From: Kitasatospora kifunensis
GTDB lineage: Bacteria; Actinomycetota; Actinomycetes; Streptomycetales; Streptomycetaceae
Reading direction: 5' to 3'
NCBI RefSeq assembly: GCF_014203855.1
Contig: NZ_JACHJV010000001.1
Span: forward strand, 2,790,001 to 2,854,000
Length of the DNA stretch: 64,000 nt
The notes under the pieces were generated by a model that saw only the letters and a list, made by a program, of their open reading frames with translations, was not told where the DNA came from and did not search any database. Both the position numbers and the translations under genes were made by a program. Position 1 is the first letter of the stretch, and each line of letters starts with the position of its first letter. Below are positions 8,507-16,249 of this stretch, piece by piece.

Positions 8507-8929
8507 TTGAGTCAGATGAGTCAGGCTGCCAGCAACCTGAACTGGCTGATCACCAATTTCGTGGACAACACCCCTGGGGTGTCGCACACGGTGGTGGTCT
8601 CCGCCGACGGGCTCCTGCTCGCCATGTCCGAGGGATTCCCACGCGACCGCGCCGACCAGCTCGCCGCCGTCGCCTCCGGCCTCACCTCGCTGACCTCCGG
8701 CGCCAGCCGGATCTTCGAGGGCGGCGACGTCAACCAGACCGTCGTCGAAATGGAACGAGGCTTCCTCTTCCTGATGGCCATCAGCGACGGCTCCTCCCTC
8801 GCCGTCCTCGCCTCCCCCGACTCCGACATCGGCCTGGTCGGATACGAAATGGCCCTGCTCGTCGACCGAGCCGGCGCCGTCCTCACCCCCGCCCTGCGAG
8901 CCGAACTCCAGGGCAGCCTCCTGCACTGA
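8507..8929 (+). CDS. cvnB1: roadblock/LC7 protein CvnB (copy 1)
   Basis: About 140 residues of roadblock/LC7 fold (NLNWLITNFVDNTPGVSHTV, then DGLLLAMSEGFPRDRADQL), the class that regulates small GTPases such as MglA. Two starts are possible: TTG at 8507, seven bases after GGAG inside the cvnA end, or ATG at 8516, which gives the usual 137-residue product; I list the longer one. It lies one base after the cvnA stop, so translation is coupled. From 8534 to the stop the DNA is identical over 396 bases to cvnB2, including every third codon position, a sign of recent gene conversion or duplication. It probably serves as GAP-like partner or scaffold for CvnD. Confidence 0.93.
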   Translation: MSQMSQAASNLNWLITNFVDNTPGVSHTVVVSADGLLLAMSEGFPRDRADQLAAVASGLTSLTSGASRIFEGGDVNQTVVEMERGFLFLMAISDGSSLAVLASPDSDIGLVGYEMALLVDRAGAVLTPALRAELQGSLLH

Positions 8930-9028
8930 CAGGGACTCACGTCACCCTCCGCCGGGCCCGGCACCTGCCGGGTCCGGCGTCCTACCCACAGCTGACGCAG
9001 TATCAGCCGCAGCGCAAGGAGGATCCGC

Positions 9029-9454
9029 ATGACCCCGCCCCCGACACCGGCCGGCTCGTACGGCAACGGGTACGGCTCCGGCTACGGCGACCAGAACAAC
9101 GGCGGCTACGAGCAGCAGCCGCTGGTGCGCCCGTACGCGATGACCGGTGGCCGTACCCGTCCGCGCTACCAGCTCGCCATCGAGGCGCTGATCTCGACCA
9201 CCGGAGCGGCCGACCGCTCCGCCGGGCTGCTGCCCGAGCACCAGCGGATCGTCCAGCTGTGCCGGGAGGTCAAGTCGGTCGCCGAGATCTCGGCCCTGGC
9301 CCAGGTGCCGCTCGGGGTGGCCCGGATCCTCGTGGCCGACCTCGCCGAGGCCGGCCTGGTCGCCATCCACCAGCCCGCCGCCGCCGGCGAATCGGGCGGC
9401 ACGCCGGACGTCACGCTGCTCGAAAGGGTCCTCAGTGGACTTCGCAAGCTCTAG
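9029..9454 (+). CDS. cvnC1: DUF742 protein CvnC (copy 1)
   Basis: 141 residues from an ATG with AAGGAGG nine bases upstream. The first 30 residues are Gly/Tyr/Asn-rich and probably disordered. The rest is the DUF742 domain: VRPYAMTGGRTRPRYQLAIE, LLPEHQRIVQLC, then a winged-helix-like VAEISALAQVPLGVARILV and the end LLERVLSGLRKL. It follows cvnB after 99 nt and overlaps cvnD by 20 nt. DUF742 proteins are the third component of conservons, and the winged-helix pattern suggests protein or DNA contact; the biochemical role is not established. The last 130 bases are nearly identical to those of cvnC2, whereas the 5' part is unrelated in length and composition. Confidence 0.92.
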   Translation: MTPPPTPAGSYGNGYGSGYGDQNNGGYEQQPLVRPYAMTGGRTRPRYQLAIEALISTTGAADRSAGLLPEHQRIVQLCREVKSVAEISALAQVPLGVARILVADLAEAGLVAIHQPAAAGESGGTPDVTLLERVLSGLRKL

Positions 9455-10019
9455 CCCCGCGGCCGCCACCAGGGCCACCACCTCCGCGAAGATCGTCGTG
9501 GCGGGCGGCTTCGGTGTCGGCAAGACCACCCTCGTCGGTGCCGTCTCCGAGATCAACCCGCTGCGCACCGAGGCCGTCATGACCTCCGCCTCCGCGGGCA
9601 TCGACGACATCAGCAAGGTCTCCGGCAAGACCACCACCACCGTGGCCATGGACTTCGGCCGCATCACGCTCGACGAGGACCTGATCCTCTACCTCTTCGG
9701 CACCCCCGGCCAGGACCGCTTCTGGTTCATGTGGGACGACCTCGTACGCGGCGCCATCGGCGCCGTCGTCCTCGTCGACACCCGCCGCCTCGCCGACTGC
9801 TTCCCCGCCCTCGACTACTTCGAGAACAGCGGCCTGCCCTTCGTCGTCGCCCTCAACGGCTTCGACGGCCACCAGGCGCACACCCCCGACGAGGTGCGCG
9901 AGGCGCTGCAGTTGGGCCCGGACACGCCGATCATCGCGCTGGACGCCCGCCGCCGGGACAGCGCCAAGAGCGCGCTGATCACCCTGGTCGAACACGCCCT
10001 GCTCGCCAGACTGCGCTGA
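9435..10019 (+). CDS. cvnD1: conservon GTPase CvnD (copy 1)
   Basis: 194 residues starting with GTG inside the cvnC end (20-nt overlap). P-loop GGFGVGKT lies at residues 24-31, a switch II-like FGTPGQDRFWFMWDDL near 88, and NGFD in place of the usual NKxD. This is the Ras/MglA-like GTPase subfamily found only in conservons and relatives; it is expected to cycle between GTP and GDP under control of CvnA and CvnB at the membrane. It differs from CvnD2 at only a handful of residues near the N-terminus and around residue 145-170, and a central DNA stretch of about 275 bases is identical. A strong hairpin follows the stop codon. Confidence 0.95.
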   Translation: MDFASSSPAAATRATTSAKIVVAGGFGVGKTTLVGAVSEINPLRTEAVMTSASAGIDDISKVSGKTTTTVAMDFGRITLDEDLILYLFGTPGQDRFWFMWDDLVRGAIGAVVLVDTRRLADCFPALDYFENSGLPFVVALNGFDGHQAHTPDEVREALQLGPDTPIIALDARRRDSAKSALITLVEHALLARLR

Positions 10020-10382
10020 TCCAGACTGCGCCGACCAAAGGATCGGGGACCTCACGGGGTCCCCGATCCGTCCTGGGCGTTACGGGTTCTGTGCATCGCA
10101 TAACGGTTCGGTAGGCATTTCGGACGTTTTGGTGACATCCCGTAGTCGTTCGGGTGCGCTCGGCTCATGGTGCCCGAGGGTTTGGGGGGGCCTGTAGCCG
10201 AATGTCCCATATGCGCTCCGAGACGCGGCTCAGCTGAGCTGTTTGTCCCGTTCTCCCGCACGTGCTGAAATTCCAGCTACCCCCGAAGTGACCCAGAGCA
10301 GTTCCACCCAGCAGCGGGCTGCGGCCAGGGGTAGCCGCTGGATTGATCCATGGCCGCCAAGCGGCCGAGAGGTTGTTGTCGA
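10020..10382 (+). promoter_or_regulatory. intergenic region between conservons 1 and 2
   Basis: 363 bases with no gene. It holds the conservon 1 terminator at 10040-10069 and, beyond it, a relatively AT-rich stretch (10080-10250) that presumably carries the conservon 2 promoter. I could not identify clear promoter boxes. Confidence 0.4.
10040..10069 (+). terminator. terminator of conservon 1
   Basis: A perfect 12-bp inverted repeat (10040-10051 with 10058-10069, 6-nt loop) begins 20 nt after the cvnD1 stop. Confidence 0.75.
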
Positions 10383-13300
10383 GTGAGGCGTAAGCAGCCA
10401 GTCACGCCACAGCGGGGCTCCGAGCCCCGCGAGACGGACCGCAGCGGCCAGAGTCCCGCCGGGTTCTCCCCCTTCGCGGCGAAGCCCGAGCGGCCCCTGC
10501 CCGGTGCCGGAACCCCGGGCCGGTTGGTCGGCTCGCCACAGGAGCCCGGCGGCGGCACCGACGAAGGTGCAACGCGGACCAGCCGGTGGGAGTTCCTCGC
10601 CTTCCGCAACTGGCGAGTGCCGGTCCGACTGGTCGCGATCATGCTGATACCGGTCATCATCGCGCTGGTCTTCGGTGGTCTGCGCGTCAACACCTCGTTC
10701 GACAGCTACGTCAAGGCCAGCCAGGCCGAGAAGGTCGCCGAGCTGGCCCGCGCCGCCACCAACCTGGCCGACGCGCTGGAGAACGAGCGCGACCTCAGCC
10801 TGACCCCGCTGCTCACCGGCCAGGACACGGACGGCACCGTCGCCAAGCTGCGGGCCACCACCGACCAGCGGCTGGCCACCTACCGGGCCGCCTACGCCAA
10901 GGTCGGCAGCACCCCCGAAATCACCCAGGACGACTACGCGTTCGAGGCGGACGTCGCCAACCTGGCGCACCTGCGCAGCGTCGCGTACACCCCGGAGCTG
11001 TTCGCCAACGCCACGATCAACGCCTACTCGGTGATGATCGGCCCGCTGCTCACCCTGGACGGCTCGGTCGGCGCCGGCAGCGCCGCGGGAGTCAACCGCG
11101 GCCGCGCCATCTACAACATCTCGCAGACCAAGTCCTACTCCTCGCTCCAGCGCTCCCAGATGCTCACGCTGCTGGTCGGCATCAACGTCCACCGGACCAC
11201 CAAGTACGAGAACATCCAGCTGATCCAGGACCTGCTGGTCGCCTCGAGCATCCAGCAGAACTCGCTGGCGGGCTTCCAGACCGGCGCCTCGCCTGACGAC
11301 GCCCACGTCTACGCCAACGCGCTGGTCGCCGAGGCCAACGCCGACACGCACCTGCCGCTGCGGATGCCGGACAACCAGACGCTGCCCAGCGTGACCGGTC
11401 TGATGAGCATCGGCCTGGCCTACCAGCAGGCCGCGCAGGACGGTCTGTCCAACGGACAGGACGTGGCCGCCTCGGCCGCCGCGAGCGCGCAGGCGGCCGG
11501 CCTCACCCCGGCGAACTGGCTGCAGGCCACCCAGAGCGAGCTCAACCCGCTGCGGGTCACCGAGACCTCGCTGCTGAACAGCGTCGTCAACGACGCCGTC
11601 ACCGCCAAGAACAACGCCCAGACCGACGCCATCCTCAACGCCTCGATCGTGATCGTCTCGCTGGTGCTGGCCGGCCTGCTCACCGGTTTCATCGCCCGCT
11701 CGATGATCCTCGGCATGCGCGTGCTGAACAGCGCCGCGCTGGAGATCGCCAACCACCGCCTGCCCGACCTGGTCGAGAAGCTCTCCAAGACCGACCCGGA
11801 CCGGGTGGACACCGACGTCGAGAAGATCCCGCTCTGGGGTCGGGACGAGATCGGCGAGGTCGCCCGAGCCTTCGACCAGGTGCACAGCCAGGCGGTGTCG
11901 CTCGCCGCCGAGCAGGCCCTGCTGCGAGGCAACCTGAACGCGATCTTCTCCAACCTCTCGCGCCGCAGTCAGGGCCTGATCCAGCGCCAGCTGGCGCTGA
12001 TCACCGACCTGGAGAACAACGAGGCCGACCCGGACCAGCTGGAGAACCTCTTCAAGCTGGACCACCTGGCCACCCGTATGCGCCGCAACGGTGAGAACCT
12101 GCTGGTTCTCGCCGGTGAGGAGCCCGGTCGCCGCTGGAACACCCCGGTCCCGCTGGTCGACGTGCTGCGTGCCGCCGCCTCCGAGGTGGAGCAGTACGAG
12201 CGCATCGAGCTCTCCGGCATCCCGGAGGCGGAGGTCATCGGCGCCGCCGTGACCGACCTCGTCCACCTGCTCGCCGAGCTGCTGGAGAACGCCACCTCGT
12301 TCTCCAGCCCGCAGACCCGGGTCACCGTCACCGCGACCCGACTGCCGGACGGCCGGGTGCTGGTCGAGATCCACGACAAGGGCATCGGCCTGACCGCCGA
12401 GGACTTCGCCGAGATCAACGAGAAGCTCGCCGAGCCGCCCACGGTCGACGCCTCGATCTCCCGCCGCATGGGCCTGTTCGTGGTCGGCCGGCTCTCCGAC
12501 CGACACGACGTCCGGGTCCAGCTGCGCCCCTCGGGCGAGTCGGCCGGCACCACCTCGCTGGTCATGCTCCCCGCCGCGCTCACCCAGATGCGTGCCATGC
12601 CGGAGCCGGAGGAAGAGTTCACCGTCTCCCGGATCTTCGCCGACCAGGAACCGGCCAGCGGTTGGGACCAGGACGGCTACGCCGCGCGCAGCGCGGCCGA
12701 GTTGGGCTTCGACGACAACCTCGCACTCGGTGGCGGCGCGGGCGGCTTCAGCCCCGCGCTGGACTCGATGCAGCGCTCGCAGCGGCTGGACCAGCGCCGC
12801 CGGGCCGCGCTGGAAGCCGGTCCCGGTGACTCGGCCGCGGGTGAGTTCGCGGGCGAGGAGCGGGACTTCGACGGCTCGGACTTCCGCGCTGACGACTTCC
12901 AGGGTGACTACCCGCAGGGCGACTTCGAGACGGCCGAGTTCACCCGTGGTGAATACGGTCAGGACGAGGCCCTCGAGGCGGACTTCGTCGAGGCGGAGTT
13001 CGTCGAGCCCGAGGCGGAGCAGCCCGGCTACGGGCAGCGCGCCGACTACGGCCGCCCCGCGCCGTTCGCCGAGCAGGGCTACCAGGCCCAGGGCCACCCG
13101 CAGGCCGGCTACCAGGACGGCGGCTACTACGCCGACCAGCAGCAGTACGCCGAGCCGGGCTACCAGCAGCAGGCCCCCCAGCAGTCGTACGGCGCCTACG
13201 GGCAGCAGCAGGCCGCCCACCAGCAGCCTGCCCACCCGCAGGCCGGCTACCAGGACGGCGGCTACTACGCCGACCAGGGCGCCGGTGCCTACGGCTACCA

Positions 13301-14138
13301 GGGCACCTCCGGCTACCAGCCCGAGAACGGCTACCAGGCGGACGGCGGCTACCAGCAGGCGGGCTACCAGCAGGCGGACAACGGCTACCAGGACACCGCC
13401 GCCCTCCCGCAGGTCTCCGAGCGCGGCTTCGACGGCTTCGCGCCTCGCGCGGGCCTGGGCCAGGCTCAGGGCCAAGCTCAGGGCCAGGCTCAGGGGCTGG
13501 GTCGCGGCGAGACGCCGGCCGGTCACCCGTACGGCAACGAGACCCCGGCCCTGCCGGCCGGCCAGTCCCCCTCGCTCGACTCGGGCCTGCCGCAGCGCCG
13601 TCCCGGTCAGCAGTTGGTGGGCGGTGGGCTCGGCTCCCGCGCGATCGGTGAGCTGAACACCGACGAGCAGCCGAACTGGTTCACCGGTGCCAAGGACACC
13701 TCGGCCGAAGAGGCCCCCGAGGTGCGCGGCCACCAGGTGTCCGGCCTCGGTGCCTCGGGCCCCACCGGCCCGACCGCCTGGCAGTCGGCCAACGACGGGG
13801 CCTGGCAGCGCGCGGAGCAGGTCCGTGAGCCGGCCGCCGGCGGGGTGACCGAATCCGGTCTGCCGCGCCGGGTGCCCAAGCAGAACCTGGTCCCCGGAAA
13901 CGCCAAGTCGGCTGCCAGCGAGGGACCGCAGGTCTCGCGCAGCCCCGAGGAGGTGCGCGGCCGTCTGACCAACCTGCGCCGTGGTGTGGCCCAGGGCCGC
14001 AACGCGGGCGCCGAGTCCGGTCAGACCGGCAGCTTCCGGATCGACCCTCAGGACATGTCCCAGCCGGGTCGCCCCGGGGCAGGACCACAGAACAACAGCA
14101 CCGATCTCTTCGGCGGCTCGAACCACCAGGAGCGTTGA
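10383..14138 (+). CDS. cvnA2: conservon sensor histidine kinase-like protein CvnA (copy 2)
   Basis: 1251 residues from the GTG at 10383 (MRRKQPVTPQ; GAGAGG ten bases upstream); an ATG at 10350 is in frame but has no ribosome site. Same plan as copy 1: TM near 80-102, NIT-type extracellular sensor, TM near 416-440, HAMP, FKLDHLATRMRRNGENLL near 557, N-box LLENATSF near 632, DKGIGLT near 664, then a tail of about 515 residues. The cytoplasmic core from HAMP to the ATPase is strongly conserved with copy 1, but the sensor domain is diverged, so the two probably read different signals. The tail has two copies of AGYQDGGYYADQ (13099-13134, 13240-13275) and a run of QAQG repeats, and ends with the same EQVREP and PEEVRGRLTNLRRG box as copy 1. 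Confidence 0.93.
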   Translation: MRRKQPVTPQRGSEPRETDRSGQSPAGFSPFAAKPERPLPGAGTPGRLVGSPQEPGGGTDEGATRTSRWEFLAFRNWRVPVRLVAIMLIPVIIALVFGGLRVNTSFDSYVKASQAEKVAELARAATNLADALENERDLSLTPLLTGQDTDGTVAKLRATTDQRLATYRAAYAKVGSTPEITQDDYAFEADVANLAHLRSVAYTPELFANATINAYSVMIGPLLTLDGSVGAGSAAGVNRGRAIYNISQTKSYSSLQRSQMLTLLVGINVHRTTKYENIQLIQDLLVASSIQQNSLAGFQTGASPDDAHVYANALVAEANADTHLPLRMPDNQTLPSVTGLMSIGLAYQQAAQDGLSNGQDVAASAAASAQAAGLTPANWLQATQSELNPLRVTETSLLNSVVNDAVTAKNNAQTDAILNASIVIVSLVLAGLLTGFIARSMILGMRVLNSAALEIANHRLPDLVEKLSKTDPDRVDTDVEKIPLWGRDEIGEVARAFDQVHSQAVSLAAEQALLRGNLNAIFSNLSRRSQGLIQRQLALITDLENNEADPDQLENLFKLDHLATRMRRNGENLLVLAGEEPGRRWNTPVPLVDVLRAAASEVEQYERIELSGIPEAEVIGAAVTDLVHLLAELLENATSFSSPQTRVTVTATRLPDGRVLVEIHDKGIGLTAEDFAEINEKLAEPPTVDASISRRMGLFVVGRLSDRHDVRVQLRPSGESAGTTSLVMLPAALTQMRAMPEPEEEFTVSRIFADQEPASGWDQDGYAARSAAELGFDDNLALGGGAGGFSPALDSMQRSQRLDQRRRAALEAGPGDSAAGEFAGEERDFDGSDFRADDFQGDYPQGDFETAEFTRGEYGQDEALEADFVEAEFVEPEAEQPGYGQRADYGRPAPFAEQGYQAQGHPQAGYQDGGYYADQQQYAEPGYQQQAPQQSYGAYGQQQAAHQQPAHPQAGYQDGGYYADQGAGAYGYQGTSGYQPENGYQADGGYQQAGYQQADNGYQDTAALPQVSERGFDGFAPRAGLGQAQGQAQGQAQGLGRGETPAGHPYGNETPALPAGQSPSLDSGLPQRRPGQQLVGGGLGSRAIGELNTDEQPNWFTGAKDTSAEEAPEVRGHQVSGLGASGPTGPTAWQSANDGAWQRAEQVREPAAGGVTESGLPRRVPKQNLVPGNAKSAASEGPQVSRSPEEVRGRLTNLRRGVAQGRNAGAESGQTGSFRIDPQDMSQPGRPGAGPQNNSTDLFGGSNHQER

Positions 14139-14139
14139 G

Positions 14140-14562
14140 TTGACTCAGATGAGCCAGGCCGCACAGAACCTGAACTGGCTGATCACCAATTTCGTGGACA
14201 ACACCCCTGGGGTGTCGCACACGGTGGTGGTCTCCGCCGACGGGCTCCTGCTCGCCATGTCCGAGGGATTCCCACGCGACCGCGCCGACCAGCTCGCCGC
14301 CGTCGCCTCCGGCCTCACCTCGCTGACCTCCGGCGCCAGCCGGATCTTCGAGGGCGGCGACGTCAACCAGACCGTCGTCGAAATGGAACGAGGCTTCCTC
14401 TTCCTGATGGCCATCAGCGACGGCTCCTCCCTCGCCGTCCTCGCCTCCCCCGACTCCGACATCGGCCTGGTCGGATACGAAATGGCCCTGCTCGTCGACC
14501 GAGCCGGCGCCGTCCTCACCCCCGCCCTGCGAGCCGAACTCCAGGGCAGCCTCCTGCACTGA
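14140..14562 (+). CDS. cvnB2: roadblock/LC7 protein CvnB (copy 2)
   Basis: About 140 residues from TTG at 14140 (or 137 from ATG at 14149, MSQAAQNLNWL), one base after the cvnA2 stop with GGAG embedded in the cvnA2 end. From the seventh codon after the ATG to the stop codon it is base-for-base identical to cvnB1. The product is thus interchangeable with CvnB1 and could link the two conservons. Unlike copy 1, a 331-nt gap containing a long hairpin separates it from cvnC2. Confidence 0.93.
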   Translation: MTQMSQAAQNLNWLITNFVDNTPGVSHTVVVSADGLLLAMSEGFPRDRADQLAAVASGLTSLTSGASRIFEGGDVNQTVVEMERGFLFLMAISDGSSLAVLASPDSDIGLVGYEMALLVDRAGAVLTPALRAELQGSLLH

Positions 14563-14567
14563 CCGAC

Positions 14568-14612
14568 CGTCAGGGGCCCTTCGGCGCGTCCCGCCGAAGA
14601 CCGCCCCTGACG
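14568..14612 (+). terminator. long hairpin between cvnB2 and cvnC2
   Basis: Outer 10-bp stem (14568-14577 with 14603-14612) and inner 8-bp stem (14579-14586 with 14592-14599) with a 5-nt loop, starting 6 nt after the cvnB2 stop. It could terminate or attenuate transcription inside the conservon, leaving cvnC2-cvnD2 partly under another promoter. The remaining 280 bases up to cvnC2 contain no gene. Confidence 0.6.
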
Positions 14613-14893
14613 GGCCGTCGAACCACTGTGCGACAACCCTCGGAGCAGCTCCGTCGGCCCGCCTTGGCGCTTCTGACGGCTCATCGGATATATCTGACGG
14701 ACTATCGCTTGCACCCCGGTGAGGGCATGCCGTCACCGTCGTAGTACTTGTAGTATCCAGCCGCCCCTTTCCGGGCCCGTGGCCACGGGCTCGGCGTCGG
14801 GCTTTGTACGGCACCTCGCACCACCGGCCTCGGTCCCACACCCGAGGCCGCGCCCGCACCTTGCATCCGCCGCATCCTGTGAGGAGAGGAACC

Positions 14894-15481
14894 GTGACAC
14901 CGCCCGACGATCGCCAGGGCTCGTACGGAGTCCCGTACCCCGGCACCGGCCACGACGCGTTCGGTACTCCCGGCGCAGGCCAGGGCCAGAGCTACGGCCG
15001 ACCGCAGTACGGCGAGTACGGCGACCCGTACGGTCGGCCCCTCCCGCAGCACGGTCGGCCGAACCAGCCGGTGGCCCCGCCGCCTGCGCAGGTCCCGCCC
15101 GCCCCAGCGGCCCCGCAAGCCGCCGAGGAGGCGGACAGCGGTCCGCTGATCAGACCGTTCGCGATGACCGGCGGCCGCACCCGGCCGCGTTATGAACTGG
15201 CCTTGGAGGCACTGGTTTCGGCCAATGTCGACCAGGCTCGACTGGCCACGCTGCTGCCCGAACACCAGCGGATCTGCACGCTGTGCGCCACCGAGGTGAA
15301 GTCGGTGGCCGAGGTCTCGGCACTGCTCTCACTACCACTCGGGGTGGCCCGGATCCTCGTGGCCGACCTCGCCGAGGCCGGCCTGGTCGCCATCCACCAG
15401 CCCGCCGCCGGGGGCGAATCCGGCAACCAGCCCGACGTCACGCTGCTCGAAAGGGTCCTCAGTGGACTTCGCAAGCTCTAG
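14894..15481 (+). CDS. cvnC2: DUF742 protein CvnC (copy 2)
   Basis: 195 residues from the GTG at 14894, which has GAGGAGAGG just upstream (the open frame from 14804 lacks this). An N-terminal stretch of about 80 residues rich in Gly, Tyr, Pro and Gln is longer than in copy 1. Then come the DUF742 domain with RPFAMTGGRTRPRYELALE, LLPEHQRICTLC, LPLGVARILVADLAEAGL, and the end LLERVLSGLRKL. It overlaps cvnD2 by 20 nt, as in copy 1. The DNA becomes nearly identical to cvnC1 from about 15340 on. Confidence 0.92.
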   Translation: MTPPDDRQGSYGVPYPGTGHDAFGTPGAGQGQSYGRPQYGEYGDPYGRPLPQHGRPNQPVAPPPAQVPPAPAAPQAAEEADSGPLIRPFAMTGGRTRPRYELALEALVSANVDQARLATLLPEHQRICTLCATEVKSVAEVSALLSLPLGVARILVADLAEAGLVAIHQPAAGGESGNQPDVTLLERVLSGLRKL

Positions 15482-16046
15482 CCCCGCGACCGCCGCCCGC
15501 GCCACCACCTCCGCGAAGATCGTCGTGGCGGGCGGCTTCGGTGTCGGCAAGACCACCCTCGTCGGCGCCGTCTCCGAGATCAACCCGCTGCGCACCGAGG
15601 CCGTCATGACCTCCGCTTCCGCGGGCATCGACGACATCAGCAAGGTCTCCGGCAAGACCACCACCACCGTGGCCATGGACTTCGGCCGCATCACGCTCGA
15701 CGAGGACCTGATCCTCTACCTCTTCGGCACCCCCGGCCAGGACCGCTTCTGGTTCATGTGGGACGACCTCGTACGCGGCGCCATCGGCGCCGTCGTCCTC
15801 GTCGACACCCGCCGCCTCGCCGACTGCTTCCCCGCCCTCGACTACTTCGAGAACAGCGGCCTGCCCTTCGTCGTCGCCCTCAACGGCTTCGACGGCCACC
15901 AGCCGCACACCCCCGACGAGGTGCGCGAGGCCCTTCAGCTCGGCCCGGACACGCCCATCATCACGCTGGACGCCCGCCGCCGGGACAGCGCCAAGAGCGC
16001 GCTGATCACCCTGGTCGAACACGCCCTGCTCGCCAGACTGCGCTGA
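15462..16046 (+). CDS. cvnD2: conservon GTPase CvnD (copy 2)
   Basis: 194 residues, GTG start inside the cvnC2 end. P-loop GGFGVGKT, FGTPGQDRFWFMWDDL and NGFD as in CvnD1. By eye fewer than 20 of 585 bases differ between the two cvnD genes, and the similarity continues a few bases past the stop. With CvnB2 it forms the shared downstream half of the paired conservons. A bidirectional hairpin at 16151-16179 separates it from the convergent cimA. Confidence 0.95.
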   Translation: MDFASSSPATAARATTSAKIVVAGGFGVGKTTLVGAVSEINPLRTEAVMTSASAGIDDISKVSGKTTTTVAMDFGRITLDEDLILYLFGTPGQDRFWFMWDDLVRGAIGAVVLVDTRRLADCFPALDYFENSGLPFVVALNGFDGHQPHTPDEVREALQLGPDTPIITLDARRRDSAKSALITLVEHALLARLR

Positions 16047-16074
16047 TCCGGACTGCGCCGATCCCGTACCGGAC

Positions 16075-16106
16075 CCATCCGGTACTGGGGCCATCCGGTA
16101 CTGGGC
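16075..16106. repeat. 16-bp tandem repeat, two units
   Basis: The unit ccatccggtactggg plus one base occurs twice in tandem (16075-16090 and 16091-16106) just after cvnD2. No function is apparent. A (GTCG)n tetranucleotide run lies nearby at about 16199-16219. Confidence 0.6.
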
Positions 16107-16150
16107 CGATCACGGCCCCGGATCGGCGAGCCGGCCGAGGGCCGGTGTGA

Positions 16151-16179
16151 TCGGGGACCCCGTCGCGCGGGGTCCCCGA
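16151..16179. terminator. bidirectional terminator between cvnD2 and cimA
   Basis: A perfect 11-bp inverted repeat (16151-16161 with 16169-16179, 7-nt loop) between two convergent genes, so it can serve both. Confidence 0.7.
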
Positions 16180-16249
16180 AGCTGCGTCGCGGCCAGGCCG
16201 GTCGGTCGGTCGGTCGGTCCGAGGCTCGGCGGCGGCCTGGGCGGCGAGG

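Noticed and set aside
16199..16219. (GTCG)n tetranucleotide run near the cimA 3' end
   Set aside because: Short simple repeat outside any gene between convergent genes; no sign of phase-variable function.
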